DNA of 64,000 nt from Marsupella aquatica (lineage: Eukaryota > Marchantiophyta), in the NCBI GenBank assembly GCA_973895155.1, contig OZ316896.1:248001-312000 (forward strand), in the 5' to 3' direction. Positions 43,426 to 55,200 of this stretch are shown in pieces (the stretch's first letter is position 1; each line of letters starts with the position of its first letter). The notes beneath the pieces are model-generated. The model made no database searches. It was not told the DNA's origin and worked only from the letters and a program-made list of their open reading frames with translations. Position numbers and translations under genes: made by a program.

Positions 43426-46349
43426 ATGGTAAGGACTCGTTCTGCTACTGTACCTCAACATGGCTGGCGTTTCCATTCCTGAGGTCGGGCTCGAATGTTC
43501 GAGACTGGTTTGTGTTCTGTCTGCTCCATCATTTTCTCGGGTCTGTGTATCGGCCATTGGTTGTCGAAGTCCTTCATTTCGTCGCATTTCTTCGTCATTA
43601 TCTGTCGGGAAGGCAATCTACTAGGATAAGGAGTACCACAATCGCCGTTCAGGGCTCCCCTTCCTACGGCAGTAAAAGAACCCGTCGCAGATTGAACTAC
43701 ATCGGTAGGTTCTGTGGGAATAGAACTGCAGTAAGTAGCTTGGTAAGGGAGAATTAGTGGGACGGGTTTCCAACATTTGAACCTGGTTATCAAGTAGATG
43801 GTGGCATAGCTCACTGCCTTATATTTATGGGCTCAACGTTCAAGACATGGGCAGATGTGGGACATAGGCAGATGTGGAGGATGAAGATCAGTGCAGCCAA
43901 TTATTGATTAAGTGGTGTTCCTTCGTGGACACATCTTACTAGCTCGTTTACTAATTTGCACTTCTACGCCTTGGAGAATGGACGACCTCTATCTTCGGAG
44001 CTCTTCTTCGCAAGTCGTCTCATGTCTGCGAATGTCATGTACAGGCGTAGGGAGTTATGACTTTTTTGAATTTGAATGCGTGGCTTCCTGTTGGATAGGT
44101 GTGAAAACTTGATCTGGAGTTTTAGGTTTTTAGAGGAGAAGATTGGGTGTGGTGTCAATTTCAAATAGTTTTTAGGTTTTTAGAGAAGAAGATTTTGTGT
44201 GGTATCAGTTTCAAATAGTTTCGAGTAGTTCATTGCCCTCGGAGAAACGACGCAGATTAGTTTTGGAGTACTGTAATTCCTTCGGTGATTCTCGCAGGAT
44301 GTGTCTTTCGAGTCCTACACTACCTATTTATACCTGGTTTTGATCTGCTATAAGTGGGCTTGATACTGTATGTGCAGGCGACCAATGAAAACTTGCCTCC
44401 AAAAGTGATTAAAGAGCTCGCTAGAGAGTTGAAGAGTTTGGATGAAAGTCCACCCGAGGACATTCGAGTTTTGGTGAACGAGGACAATTTCTCTAATATT
44501 TATGCCGACATTGAAGGCCCATGTAAGTTTCTGCAAGACCCATTCTTGAGGAGTATTTCATGTCGTCACTAGAAACCTAAGCGAAGAATATATCGATGAT
44601 GGAATGGATTGATCCCCGTCAACGAGTCAAATTGTAGAGACGTAGGTGGATATGACCTCTGCGTGTCCACTTTGTCAATAGGAGCGTTGCAGCAGTCACT
44701 CCTGTGGTTGGTTTGCTGTAGCTTCTTATTTCTGTGTATGGTAACTTAACAACCTCTCAAGCCCAAGCGTGCCTCAATATATCTCAGATGCTCAGGCTGT
44801 CGGTTCCACTCAACCGGTCTTGAACTGATCGTCCGTATACGATATCCGCTGGGTGACGGTCCTCAGTCAATGAAACAGAGGACCATATAACACTATGCTG
44901 GCTGTACAGGCTAGTACCGAGTGAAGAAATAGTTTGGTGGACAGGAAATATGACAGAGGGTGTCATTGGGCACCTACTTGTTTCTTTATAGGAGGGGAGG
45001 CACCTGTTTTCAAGATGATGACACTGGACTCCATTTCTACTTAGCTGTACTGACTTCTGAATGACGCCATGTTTGTGGCATCAGTTGGAACACCCTACGA
45101 AGGTGGCGTTTTTCGCATGAAGCTGATTCTTAATCAGGACTTCCCCCAGACACCTCCTAAAGGTACTAAGCCAATTAACGATGGTAGTGATCACTGTGAT
45201 TGGAGCTGGGGACATTATTAATGGTGCATTAGATACGGGTTGTTCGATCTCTTGCCTGACTTATAGGGTGGATCTATTACGACTTACAAAATTTGGTAAT
45301 TGTGTTCGACTTTGGCCGCAGGTTACTTTGTTACCAGAATATTTCATCCAAATATTGCCAAGAACGGAGAAATCTGTGTCAATACTCTGAAGAAAGACTG
45401 GAAGCCAACTCTTGGTCTTCGACATGTTTTACTTGTAGGGTTCTCAGACTAAAGGTTTTTGTGATATTTTTGGCCAGCTAAATATTTGGCCCGATGAGCT
45501 TGTCTGACGCAGCTTTCTCGATTACCATCCTAAGTCTCATGACCGGTGTGCCACATTGTGCAGGTTGTAAGGTGTCTCCTGATAGAGCCTTTCCCCGAGT
45601 CCGCCCTAAATGAGGAAGCTGGGAAAATGTTGATGGAGGACTACGAGGGCTATGCAAAGCATGCGAGGTAAAGTCATCGAAGACCTATGAAATATGTGCT
45701 TTTTGTTGATCTATGGTCTTTCTGACACGGAGGTACACTACAAAATAATTTCGAACGGACGATTGGGACGTGTCTTTGAATGGCCTGTTTTGGCCGGTGC
45801 AGTTAATCTTTTGAGAGGATGCGAAGCCAAGTATCGTGCCGCTCGTACTGTGCATATTCCAGATATCCCTCTGGATCTGTCTGTTATGGGGTTTTAATGA
45901 AAACTGGCTTTCTGGATTCACTCTAGACTTGGCGTTGGAAAGAGTTGAAATGAAAAACTGACGATAGATATGTTGCCTAAGATCGCCTTGGAGAGCTGGA
46001 ATGAAGATGGTTTCTCACGTTACTAGGATGGATGTGGTATTGCAGGCTAATGACTAGCATTCATGCGATGAAGCCAAAGCAAAAGAGCAAGGTAGCCATT
46101 GCGGAGTCAACAAGTGTCAACGCTGCTGCCCCCTTTGACCCAGAAACAACTGGGCATACCCCACTGACCCACAACACTGCTAACAAAGACCATACAGGAG
46201 ACGGTGGGCCAAATACTGGAGGCATTGACGCTGTGCCTCTCTGTACTTCACCAACTGCCAAGAAGCCTAAAGGAGAGCTTGGGTCAGCAAAAGTAGTTGT
46301 GGACAAGAAAAAGATGGATGTACGGAAAAAAAGCCTGAAGAGGTTGTAG
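43426..46349 (+). CDS. UBC22: Ubiquitin-conjugating enzyme E2, UBC22/UBE2S orthologue
   Basis: Exons: probable ATG-only coding exon ending 43428, then 44378-44522, 45085-45162, 45322-45434, 45564-45667 and 46046-46349, all with GT-AG borders and consistent phases. The protein is about 248 residues, close to plant UBC22 (about 250). It starts (M)[14 protein letters not shown], has [13 protein letters not shown], the catalytic cysteine in [12 protein letters not shown], the [19 protein letters not shown] helix region, and ends in RKKSLKRL, the hallmark UBE2S/UBC22 tail. In animals UBE2S builds K11-linked chains with APC/C; plant UBC22 is linked to K11 chains. No lesion was seen. The exon 1 position is inferred: 44378 has no upstream in-frame ATG and begins right after an AG, and ATG|GTAAGG at 43426 is the best donor. 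Confidence 0.9.
44121..44220. repeat. Tandem duplication, 50-bp units, in UBC22 intron 1
   Basis: TTTAGGTTTTTAGAG..GAAGATT..GTGTGGT..CA-TTTCAAATAG occurs at 44121 and again at 44171, with several differences. It lies in the first intron of the UBC22 gene model. Confidence 0.75.
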
Positions 46350-47380
46350 AAACAAATGATTATTATTCTATTTATCTGCCTTTGAGTTCACATCAGAGTC
46401 TGTACGTTATGCTTGCTGTTGGGTCGAGTAAGGGCTTCCCATCGTGAGTTAACAGTACGGCTATGTATGGGATTGTGAGTGTTGAAGTTGAATGACGATG
46501 AGGTGGTGAGTGCCAGGAGTTGCAACTCTATTTTTCAGTGATTCCTGTGTTTTGAGTCAGTCGCGTGGTCGTGGATGAAAATTGACCCTTTTCAGATATC
46601 ATTGTATCCTCATCCCCAGCTACGGTTTCATGTGTGACCTTTTCCCGGAGGTTTGCTGGTCGCCCTCACATCTACAAATATTCCTGTAAAAGTATTGACG
46701 TATCTGATGCCTCTATTTGGGGCCCTTTTGCAGCGTTGTGGTTTCAATACTCTGATATACTTGGGGTTTACAGAGCAGAGCAGTTGTACACTATCCCAGT
46801 TTTAAATCTACAAAATTAGCGGTGGCACTTGGCTTCAGCAAATTCTACAACACTGGGCGGAAGGCACTTGGCTTCAGCAAATTCTACAACACTGGGGGGA
46901 AGTACTGTCCGACTAGATCCCTCTTTGCTGGGTTGACACCAATTGATCAAAAACCATAAACATTGCAAACCAACAGGATGTCAAATGCTTGCTGTGAGGG
47001 AAGGTGATTCATGTGCTGGAAGCTCTGTAATCACTGGGAAAAAGTGAAGAATCACCTTGGTTTACTAAAACACACTAAAAATTCTTTAAATATTCCCCGG
47101 AGTAGCAAGGACTGACCATTAAAAAAAGTGATTTTAGTTAAAGGAATGAAATCTATTATTTTTGTGATTGGTCAGCTGAAGAGTGTGACCTTAACTCTTT
47201 GGGCAACTCTCCCATGGAAGTAGATCTAACGTTTTGGGAATTGGAATTGGGATTCAAGTTTTGACACGGGTCACAAATAAGCAAAAGTGAGCAGGAGGGT
47301 AGGAGCTTTGGCTTCACTAACACTCACTCAAGTAGCCCTCGTTGTCCTATTGCTCCACTCCTTCCATCATCGAAGCTCAT
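46350..47380. other. UBC22 3' flank and non-coding sequence
   Basis: The first few hundred bases are probably the UBC22 3' UTR. A small tandem repeat at 46824 is listed separately. No other gene is evident before the fold-back element. Confidence 0.45.
46824..46901. repeat. Tandem duplication, 39-bp units
   Basis: GGCACTTGGCTTCAGCAAAT followed by TCTACAACACTGGG occurs at 46824 and 46863, differing only near the unit end (GCGGAA and GGGGAA). Confidence 0.88.
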
Positions 47381-48230
47381 CACCTGAGTTAATGTTCCCC
47401 CATTTTCCTGGGGCCCCGTACACTGCCCATCCCAGTCCCCCATGTCACTTCTTGCTCTGGCCTGAGTTTGCAAGAAATAAACCATGACTCCGCTTTGTCA
47501 CCCGCTCCGGCCCAATCAACTTTGTGCCATCGACTTGAGGTTTCTGTTCTGGCACGCTTCACTTTTGTCACCCGTTTTGGCCAGATCAACTTTGAGCCAT
47601 GGTTTCCTTGTGAGGTCGTGGTTTATGTTTTGGCAACACTTCTTTCCAACGGAGTCATGCTTGTTTTGTAACATAGTCTAAGTATTCAAGCGGAGCCTAG
47701 TACTTTGGTTAAGAGTCATGATTGACAGAGTCTTGGTTGATGTTCTACCAAATGCTTCTTAATTCTCTATGGAGTCGTGGTTTATGTTGTGGCAACACTT
47801 AGACATATAGTAGAGCTACTCTACTACACTTAGACATACAGTAGAGTAGTCGTGGTTTATGTCGAGAACTTCCCAATGGAGTCATGTCTGCTTAGAATAG
47901 AGTAAGTGTTCAGGCAAAGCCTAGTAGTACTTTGGATAAGAGGCTCGTGATTCATTAATGATAGATTCTTGGTTTACGTTCTGGCAAACTTGGGTCAGAG
48001 CGGGCAACAGCATCGAGGACTTGGTCTAGAGCCGGGAACAAAAAGTGAGGGGCACCAGAACATAAACCCAAATTCAATGGCACAAAGGTTGATCGGGTCG
48101 GAGAGGGTGACAAAATGGTAGAGTCTTGGTTTATGTTTTGTTAAACTGGGGCCGGAGCGGGCAGCAGTGTTGGGGACTGGGATGGGTAGCTTACTGGGCT
48201 CCAGGAAAATGGGGGAACATTAACTCGGTG
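47381..48230. mobile_element. Fold-back / MITE-like element with about 170-bp terminal inverted repeats
   Basis: The left arm (47381 to about 47560) starts CACCTGAGTTAATGTTCCCC. The right arm, read backwards from 48230, starts CACCGAGTTAATGTTCCCCC and continues in parallel: CATTTTCCTGG, CATCCCAGTCCCC, GCTCCGGCCC, TGTGCCAT, TGTTCTGG. Arms diverge by small indels. The loop holds two diverged direct copies (about 47646-47755 and 47870-47990) with GGAGTCATG, AAGTATTCA or AAGTGTTCA, and GCCTAGTA. No ORF and no clear target duplication were seen. Confidence 0.75.
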
Positions 48231-49846
48231 TAGATTTAATGCACGGTTGAGTTCATATCTCAAGCTAGATATAGTCATCTCACTAGTGTAGCCCTATCAA
48301 CATCATACGTGGGCTTGTCCAAATTGAACTTTGTGCTTATAATTATAAATTACCTGGAGATGCATCAATTGATTTCATGTACAGGTAAGCAAAAAAACTT
48401 GCTTCAAATCACACATAAAAATACTCATTGAAGGACACATGGGTGAGAAAATATGATGTGAGAAAATATGATGTTGACATGATTGTTTAATCATGCCCTA
48501 ACCCCAAAGATTTTACCTTTGACTATGTCCCCTCATTATTGATCATCTCAAAACTTGATACCCATTACTAACTTTATATGTATATACAACTACCAATAAT
48601 TGAATTCACCTATTTTCTACAAAAAAATTAATATATTTATTTACATATTTTTCTATATTTATTTAATTACCTTGTGTCTTTCTTACTTGAATCTACAAAT
48701 TGTTTATTTACCATAAAATAGTATGTTGGTACTTAGTTGTGGCACCTGGTTGAGGGTTTCTGGGGTTAGACTAGTAGAGAGAGGGTTTAGGGTTTAAACC
48801 CTAACTTGTGAGAGCACTTCATTGTGCTCATACTTAGATATTAGTTTCACGAGTGGAATACTTAGATATTAGTTTCACGAGTGGAAACTAAGAGGGAGAG
48901 AAGAGGATTGTAGTAGAGTAGCTCTCGAACTTACTAGGCTAAGTATGGCAAATGTATTTATTATGCATCATAATTCTTCTCTTGGATGTAGCCTAGACAG
49001 AGAAAATTGAAATCATGCCGTGTTTCAGCCAGACAGCCAAACCCCTGCCAAAACAACTTTACATAATTGGGCGTTACAAAACTTTTGTTGTGTACTAGGT
49101 GCCCTCTAACACCTTTGTGTCAAATGTTCTTGAATGTGACATTTCCTATAAGGTGTTAGATCAATTTTTAACATATAAGCAATCCAAAGTGAGTGCTCTT
49201 TTCCTCATGACCACTACAGTAAAATTTACAAGGCAGATTGACTGTTCATTGAAGTAACAGTATATGACAAATAATCCAAGCAAGACAATGTAAAGAATGC
49301 TTTCCCATTAGGCACATACGAGAGTCATGGGGCATAGATATACCTTTGTAGTCCTTCACAATAAATTTGATACTTAGGGAATGAAGGTTACTGCTGTGTA
49401 ACCATTTTTGCATGGAGGTTTCCATAGGCTCCTATCTGAGAATTCATGATTGTTAATTATTTGTAGACCATATTTACAATGACAGTCTGGTTTGACTGGG
49501 ATTCTAAGGCCCAACTTGTATGTTGGGTTCGCAGAAATGCAGCCCTTAAGAGACCGCAAAATGTTAGGGAAAAAGAAACAACGGTTCTTATCAGGTGTGA
49601 AGTGGCCAGTGGTCCCTTTTTGTCGGTTTGGAAGCATGGGTTATATAGGGTACAGTTTGCAGGGTCACTTGCGTAGGATTCACTATACCTGCAAATATCG
49701 GCACTACCAAACTACCCTAAAAGCTGTCTCACTTCCATGGCAAGTGAGTCGACAAACTGACAGTGCGGGGTTCAATCTTGAGAATATTTAAGTGTCCACA
49801 AAAAATCATTCCATAACTAGTGGGCAATGAAGAGGTGTAGTAGCAA
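48231..49846. other. Non-coding stretch
   Basis: AT-rich with no recognised gene. It contains a palindromic telomere-like motif at 48782-48804 (GGGTTTAGGGTTTAAACCCT) and a 28-bp tandem duplication at 48831. The frame at 49374-49637 has no recognised family. Confidence 0.4.
48831..48886. repeat. Tandem duplication, 28-bp units
   Basis: TACTTAGATATTAGTTTCAC then GAGTGGAA occurs at 48831 and 48859. Confidence 0.88.
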
Positions 49847-49954
49847 AGACAATGTTGAGCTGGTGACGCACACTAAGGACTTAGACTAGCATTGGGAGCT
49901 AGTCGGGCCATGGGAAGGGCCGAGCTTAGGGTGGACTATCCATAACCCCGGACG
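49847..49954. repeat. Dispersed repeat, third copy, left fragment
   Basis: It aligns with about 20266-20360 (GCTGG-x-GAC, ACACTAAGGACTT, GAGCT-GTCGGG). It breaks at GGACG, the copia target site, and resumes at 56943. Confidence 0.75.
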
Positions 49955-50297
49955 TGTTAGGTATTTACTCAAGGTCTAGGGTTACGGCATGTAACCGTAG
50001 TTAGACTAACCGTAGTCGGAGACGTGGTTAGGTTAACTAGGATGCACACTATATGCCAAGCGGTGTTTGCTTGGATAAATGGAACTTAGGCTCATTGTTA
50101 CGGAGCCACTTGAGAGATGAGGAGAACTTACACTGTGGAGACTTGGTTTAGCCGACGGGCTTAGAATTCAATAAAGCTCTCTTGTGTGTTCCCGTGGACG
50201 TAGCCTTGAGGAGGTGAACCACGTATCTCTTGTGTCAACTACTAGCGCGTTGGATGTGTCATGTGCTTACCGTTACGAGTGTCGTCTATGCTCAACA
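49955..50297 (+). repeat. Copia 5' LTR
   Basis: 343 bp, starting TGTTAGGTATTTACTC and ending TATGCTCAACA. It is directly preceded by GGACG and followed by AT and the primer-binding site. Confidence 0.95.
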
Positions 50298-50299
50298 AT

Positions 50300-50311
50300 T
50301 GGTATCAGAGC
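50300..50311 (+). other. Copia primer-binding site, initiator tRNA-Met type
   Basis: TGGTATCAGAGC, two bases after the 5' LTR, is the standard plant copia site complementary to the initiator tRNA-Met 3' end. Confidence 0.93.
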
Positions 50312-52256
50312 ATGCTTGGGAGGTGACATTGTTCGTGACGGGATTTTGTGATGGTTTTTTCCAGCATTGAGTGTCGGTGGATTTTCCGGAGTTCCGTTGC
50401 ATGGAACTTGGAGTTTATGGGCTCAACGAATAGATCGGGGTAAGGGCTTTCTAACGGTGCAAAGAAATCGCTGAACGGAGATCATGGTGCGGAGAGATCT
50501 AAGTTTTCGTCGTTCTGGAATTTGTGAAGAAAGTTGGCAACATTCGTGTTCAACGGTTTTTCGAAGGAGGGACCAGAGTTTGTTTTCCCGACAGTGTGAG
50601 CTCTACGGTGAAGGAGGCGTTGCATGCTGTAGCTCTGCTTGTAGATCGGGACGAGCTGATCGTTTTGGTAGATGGTTTGTTGCCGAGTGTGTAACAAGTG
50701 CGTCACAACGAGCAAAAGAAGCATTCTGATTTTCTGACCGGCTATGGAGTCCTCTTTTGCCTGAGCGGGGTTTCTCGTCATTGCGCTCGACTCGGAGGGA
50801 GAGACGTGAAGTGCTTGGGCTGAACGGATAGATCACGAAGAGGTGATCGTTTTGAGTCCAAGATTGACGATTTCGCCCACGGGAGGAAGGAGTTCTGAGT
50901 TTTTGCCACTGATTGACCAGCAAACGGTGCGGGTGCGCAAATCTTTCCAACCCACCGACATCGGTTTCTGATTCCTCACCATAATCCGAACGTTACAAGG
51001 TGCAAGCTCTTTTTGTTTGATGTCCACAAGCATTTTTGGATTTCTTACGGGCCAATTTTTTGTTCGAAAAATACTCCATTTACGCCTCTCTCTCTCTCTC
51101 TAGAGACCTCCATCGCACATTGGAAGGAAATTTTTCTTTGGGGCCCCTTGCCGGTGATGAGTGTGAATTCGGCTTCTTTCGTGGTTATTTCCTTTGTATT
51201 TTCAGGGGTCAACCCCCTTTTGTGTGTTTATACACACACATTTGTGTGTGCACACACACAAACGTGTGTGTATACACACGTCTTTACCCCCACCCCACCC
51301 CCTCATCGACACGCGTCCCTCCCTGCACCCCGGATACGCGAGCTGCAGCCGCGACTGCATTCACGACCAAAGCGCCGGCCGACTGCTTCTTTGCCCCCAT
51401 GTCAGCGCCGGTCCTCCCTCACCCTCTCGCAGGTTGCCACTCCATCGCGGCCCTTCACGCAGTCGACGACTGCTTCCTGCAGCCGTTTTGCGGCTGCTCC
51501 TCCCGACAGCCCCGTGCGACCCCGCCCTGTACGCGCCCATCCACACGACCCCCACCCCCCTTTTTTTAAAGCCCGATTTAATAAAGGGGATTTAAACCCC
51601 CTTTAGCCCCTATCTTTTACTCTTTTTCCTGGTTTCTGATTGGTAGTCGCATCTCGGGACCTGCCGCCCTCCACTTTAACTGCTTGGACAGGGGGAACTG
51701 CCCCCTGTGAGCCCTGCTGTTCTATGCGAGAATATTCCTAAAAAATAGAGAGCGTGCTTTTGGCCGTCCGTCGAAGATTCTGTCCGCCGAATGGTAACTT
51801 TTTTGGTTCATCTTCGGCAAGTTGCTAGCCATCAGAGTTGGCAACGCGGTGCACAAAATGAATTGCATTTCCAACGTCGGGTACTAGTTCACATTTTGGT
51901 TATTCCCCGAGGTGGTCAAAACGGGGGAGAATTCCAAGTTTTACCCACCCCGACCAAAAAGTGAATAACTTTTACGTCGGAGTTTGGTTTTGATTCTGGT
52001 TTTCAACATTGGAGAGCTAGGTTTGTGGGCTACACAGCGGTGATAAGTTTTGAGTTTTTTTGAAGAAGTTGAAAAATATTATTTTTTCTTGCATTCTCAC
52101 ATGAATGATTTGGAGGAGATTTTCGAAGAAATGGATCTTGAAGCACGAGGATCACCACGACGGTTTGAGGAGGAGTGAGAGGAGCAGGAGGAAGCGCACA
52201 TGACACCGGTACAATCACCGGTGCAGCGCGTAGAGGGGATTGTGAAGGAAAAACAT
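50312..52256 (+). other. Unusually long copia leader between PBS and gag
   Basis: About 1.95 kb lies before the gag ATG. It includes a CT run near 51090-51110, an alternating CA/TG tract at about 51222-51285 and a C-rich segment (51285-51560). Overlapping frames there (for example 51013-51606) reflect that composition. It could be an expanded leader or contain a nested insertion; no boundary was found. Confidence 0.6.
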
Positions 52257-55200
52257 ATGGCATCCAGTTTTGGAGGTGTCAAGTTTGAGGTGGAGAAGTA
52301 TGATGGGCGTACGGACTACTTGCTCTAGGAGAAGCAAGTGAAAGGAGTTCTTCGCGCTATGGGCCTAGATCATCTTCTCTCTACACGAGAGATGTACGAT
52401 GATGAGGAGGAGATTCCACTCAAGAGGTGGAGGCAAGAACAAGTAATTGCAGTGAATGCGGTGATGCTTTATCTGAAACCGCATATCATCAAGAAGTTGG
52501 ATGACTACGCGGATTGTGCATCTCTGTTCAAAGCCCTAAGGGAAAAGTACTATCGGGAGGATGCATCAGATCGATTGTATAAGAAGTCTCTCTTGATGAG
52601 GCTTAGGCTCAAAGAGGGGAACAAACTCCAGGATCACTTGGATGAATTTGACAGCCTAGCTGTTGATTTGTCTAATCTTGGTAAGGGCGTTGAAGAAGAG
52701 GACAAGGGCTTGCTTCTTCTCAGCTTCTTACCCCCATCTTATCAGGGTTTGAAGCAGGTTCTCTTGTATAGAGACTTGAAGTCTATTTCATACGATGAGG
52801 TGGTAAGCTCTTTGCTGTCAGATGATGCACAGAAGAAGTTGGGTCAAGCCCAGACAGCATCGTCTGAATCTGGTGCTGCCTTGAATGTGAATCGTGGGAG
52901 GTCACAGCGGCGTCCTGAGCAGCGCACGAATGGCAAGGGACGAAGTAAATCTAGGACAAGATTTGCTTCAAGGGGGAAGTCCCAAGAGAGAAAGCCAGTA
53001 GTCTGCTAGAAGTGTCACAAGGTTGGTCACGTTAAGAGGGATTGTAAGGGTAAGATAGCTGAATCTTCATTAGCCATGTGGCTAGTGCTGATGGAGAAGT
53101 TGATTTACTCAATGATGAGTATGTTTTATGAAGTTAGGAGTATGCCCTGTGCACATCATCTAGGAGAGCAAATGATGTGTGGATTCTTGATTGTGCTTGC
53201 TCTTTTCACATTTGTTACATTTGCGAGTATTTCAATTCTTATTCTGTGTCAAACGGTTCAGTTTTGATGGGAAATGATCACTCCTGTCGAGTTGAGGGTA
53301 TTGGGTCTGTAAAGATTCAAATGTTTGATGGCATTGTGCGCACAGTGTTCGGAGTCAAGTTTGTACCTGGCATGCGTAAGAATTTGATTTCACTCGGTGT
53401 GTTGGATACAAATGGTCATCAATGGCGAGTAATTGATGGTGACCTTCAAGTCATGTCGGGAGAGACAATGATTTTGAAGGGGAGCAGACAAAAGAATCTG
53501 TATGTGTTGCAGGGCAATACAGTATGTGGAGAGGCCAATGTAACCAAGTCTCACAAGGAAATGACTCAACTGTGACATTCACGGCTAGGCCACATGAGTG
53601 AGAAGGGTTTGGCTATCTTGCGGAAGAATAGGCTCATTTCTGATTTGCAGTCTTGTAAATTGGATTTCTGTGAGCATTGCATTTTTGGAAAGTAGCATCA
53701 TCGTGCTTTCGGTGTTGGAACTCATCGTTTCAAAGCGGTTCTTGAGTACATACATAGTGACGTGTGGGGACCATCCCCAACTTCCTCACATTCTGGAAAA
53801 TTGTACTATGTATCCTTCATTGATGATTACTCAAGATTTGTATGGATTTATTTCATGACGCATAAGTCTGATGTCTTGTCCATTTTTACAAACTGAAAGG
53901 CCCAAGTGGAGAATCAGACAGGAAACACTGTTAAGTGTTTGGATACAAGGGTGACGAGTCTAAGGTCAGACAACGGCGGGGAGTACACTTCAATAGAATT
54001 TGAAGAGTATTGTGCAGAATAGGGGATAACTCGCCATCTCACCACAGTTTATACTCCGTAGCAGAATGGTGTCGCTGAGAGGCTCAATCGAACACTATTG
54101 GAGTGGTCACGGAGTATGCTGAGCCAATCAGGTTTATCACAGGAATTTTGGGTAGAAGTTGTCAATACTGCAACTTATTTGGTAAATCTTTCTCCTTCTA
54201 GTGCAATCAATTTCAAAACGCCGTTTGAAATGCGTTATAAGCGGCAAGAAGACTATCATGGCTTGGTAGTTTTTGGAAGTGATGCATATGCTCTCACACC
54301 AAAGTAGAATAGGACCAAGTTGGATCCTACGTCCAAGAAATGTATTTTTCTTGGGTATCAGAGTGGTGTGAAGGCCTACGGGCTATGGAATCCTATTGCC
54401 TGTAAGCTCGTTGTCAGTAGGGATATTTTTCTTCAATGAATCCAGATTATTGAAGGAGGGGAAGAATACTCAGATCTCCCGTACTGACAAAGGAAAATCT
54501 CCTATCCCGGATCTCGTTGAGGGGGAGATTGATCATGAGGTACATGATCGGAGAGAAGAAGGTCCTCCAAGCATGGAACTGGTTCCTGTGCCAGAGGAAC
54601 AAGAGGAGTTTGTTGATGCTGGTGAGCAACAAGTGGATGCTGCTGAGCTTCAAATTGTACCAGTAGACGCAATTCAACCGGAGTCATCGACTAGAAGAAC
54701 ATCTGGTCGCACTGTATGCGCTCCTCCTAGGTATGGACAGTGGGTTGATTTATCTCAATTGCAAGAGGACGATTTTGCAGTTGATGATGAGGGTGATGCG
54801 TTGGTTTTGGAAGAAGGGGAGCCTTCTTCATTTCATGAGGCAAGTGCTTCTAAGGAGAATCAGGAGTGGACTGCAGCAATGCAAACGGAGATGCAGTCAC
54901 TGAAGGACAACAAAACTTGGGAGCTTGTTAAGCTACCTAAGGGTCAGCAAGTGGTGGACAACAAGTGGATTTACAAGCTGAAGGATAATTCCGTAGGAGG
55001 TGGATCGAAGGTCTACAAGGCTAGGTTGGTAGCAAAGGGATTCACACAAGAGAAAGGTGTGGATTACAATGAGGTCTTCTCACCAGTTGTTAAGTACTCT
55101 ACAATACGGCTATTGTGTGTGCTTGTTGTAATGTTTGGTCTGCTGCTAGATTAGATGGATGTTGTCATAGCTTTCCTCTATGGCACCTTGGAAGAGGTGA

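Noticed and set aside
51013-51606. 197-codon frame in the copia leader
   Set aside because: Driven by CA/TG and C-rich simple sequence; overlapping frames of similar length exist in all phases.
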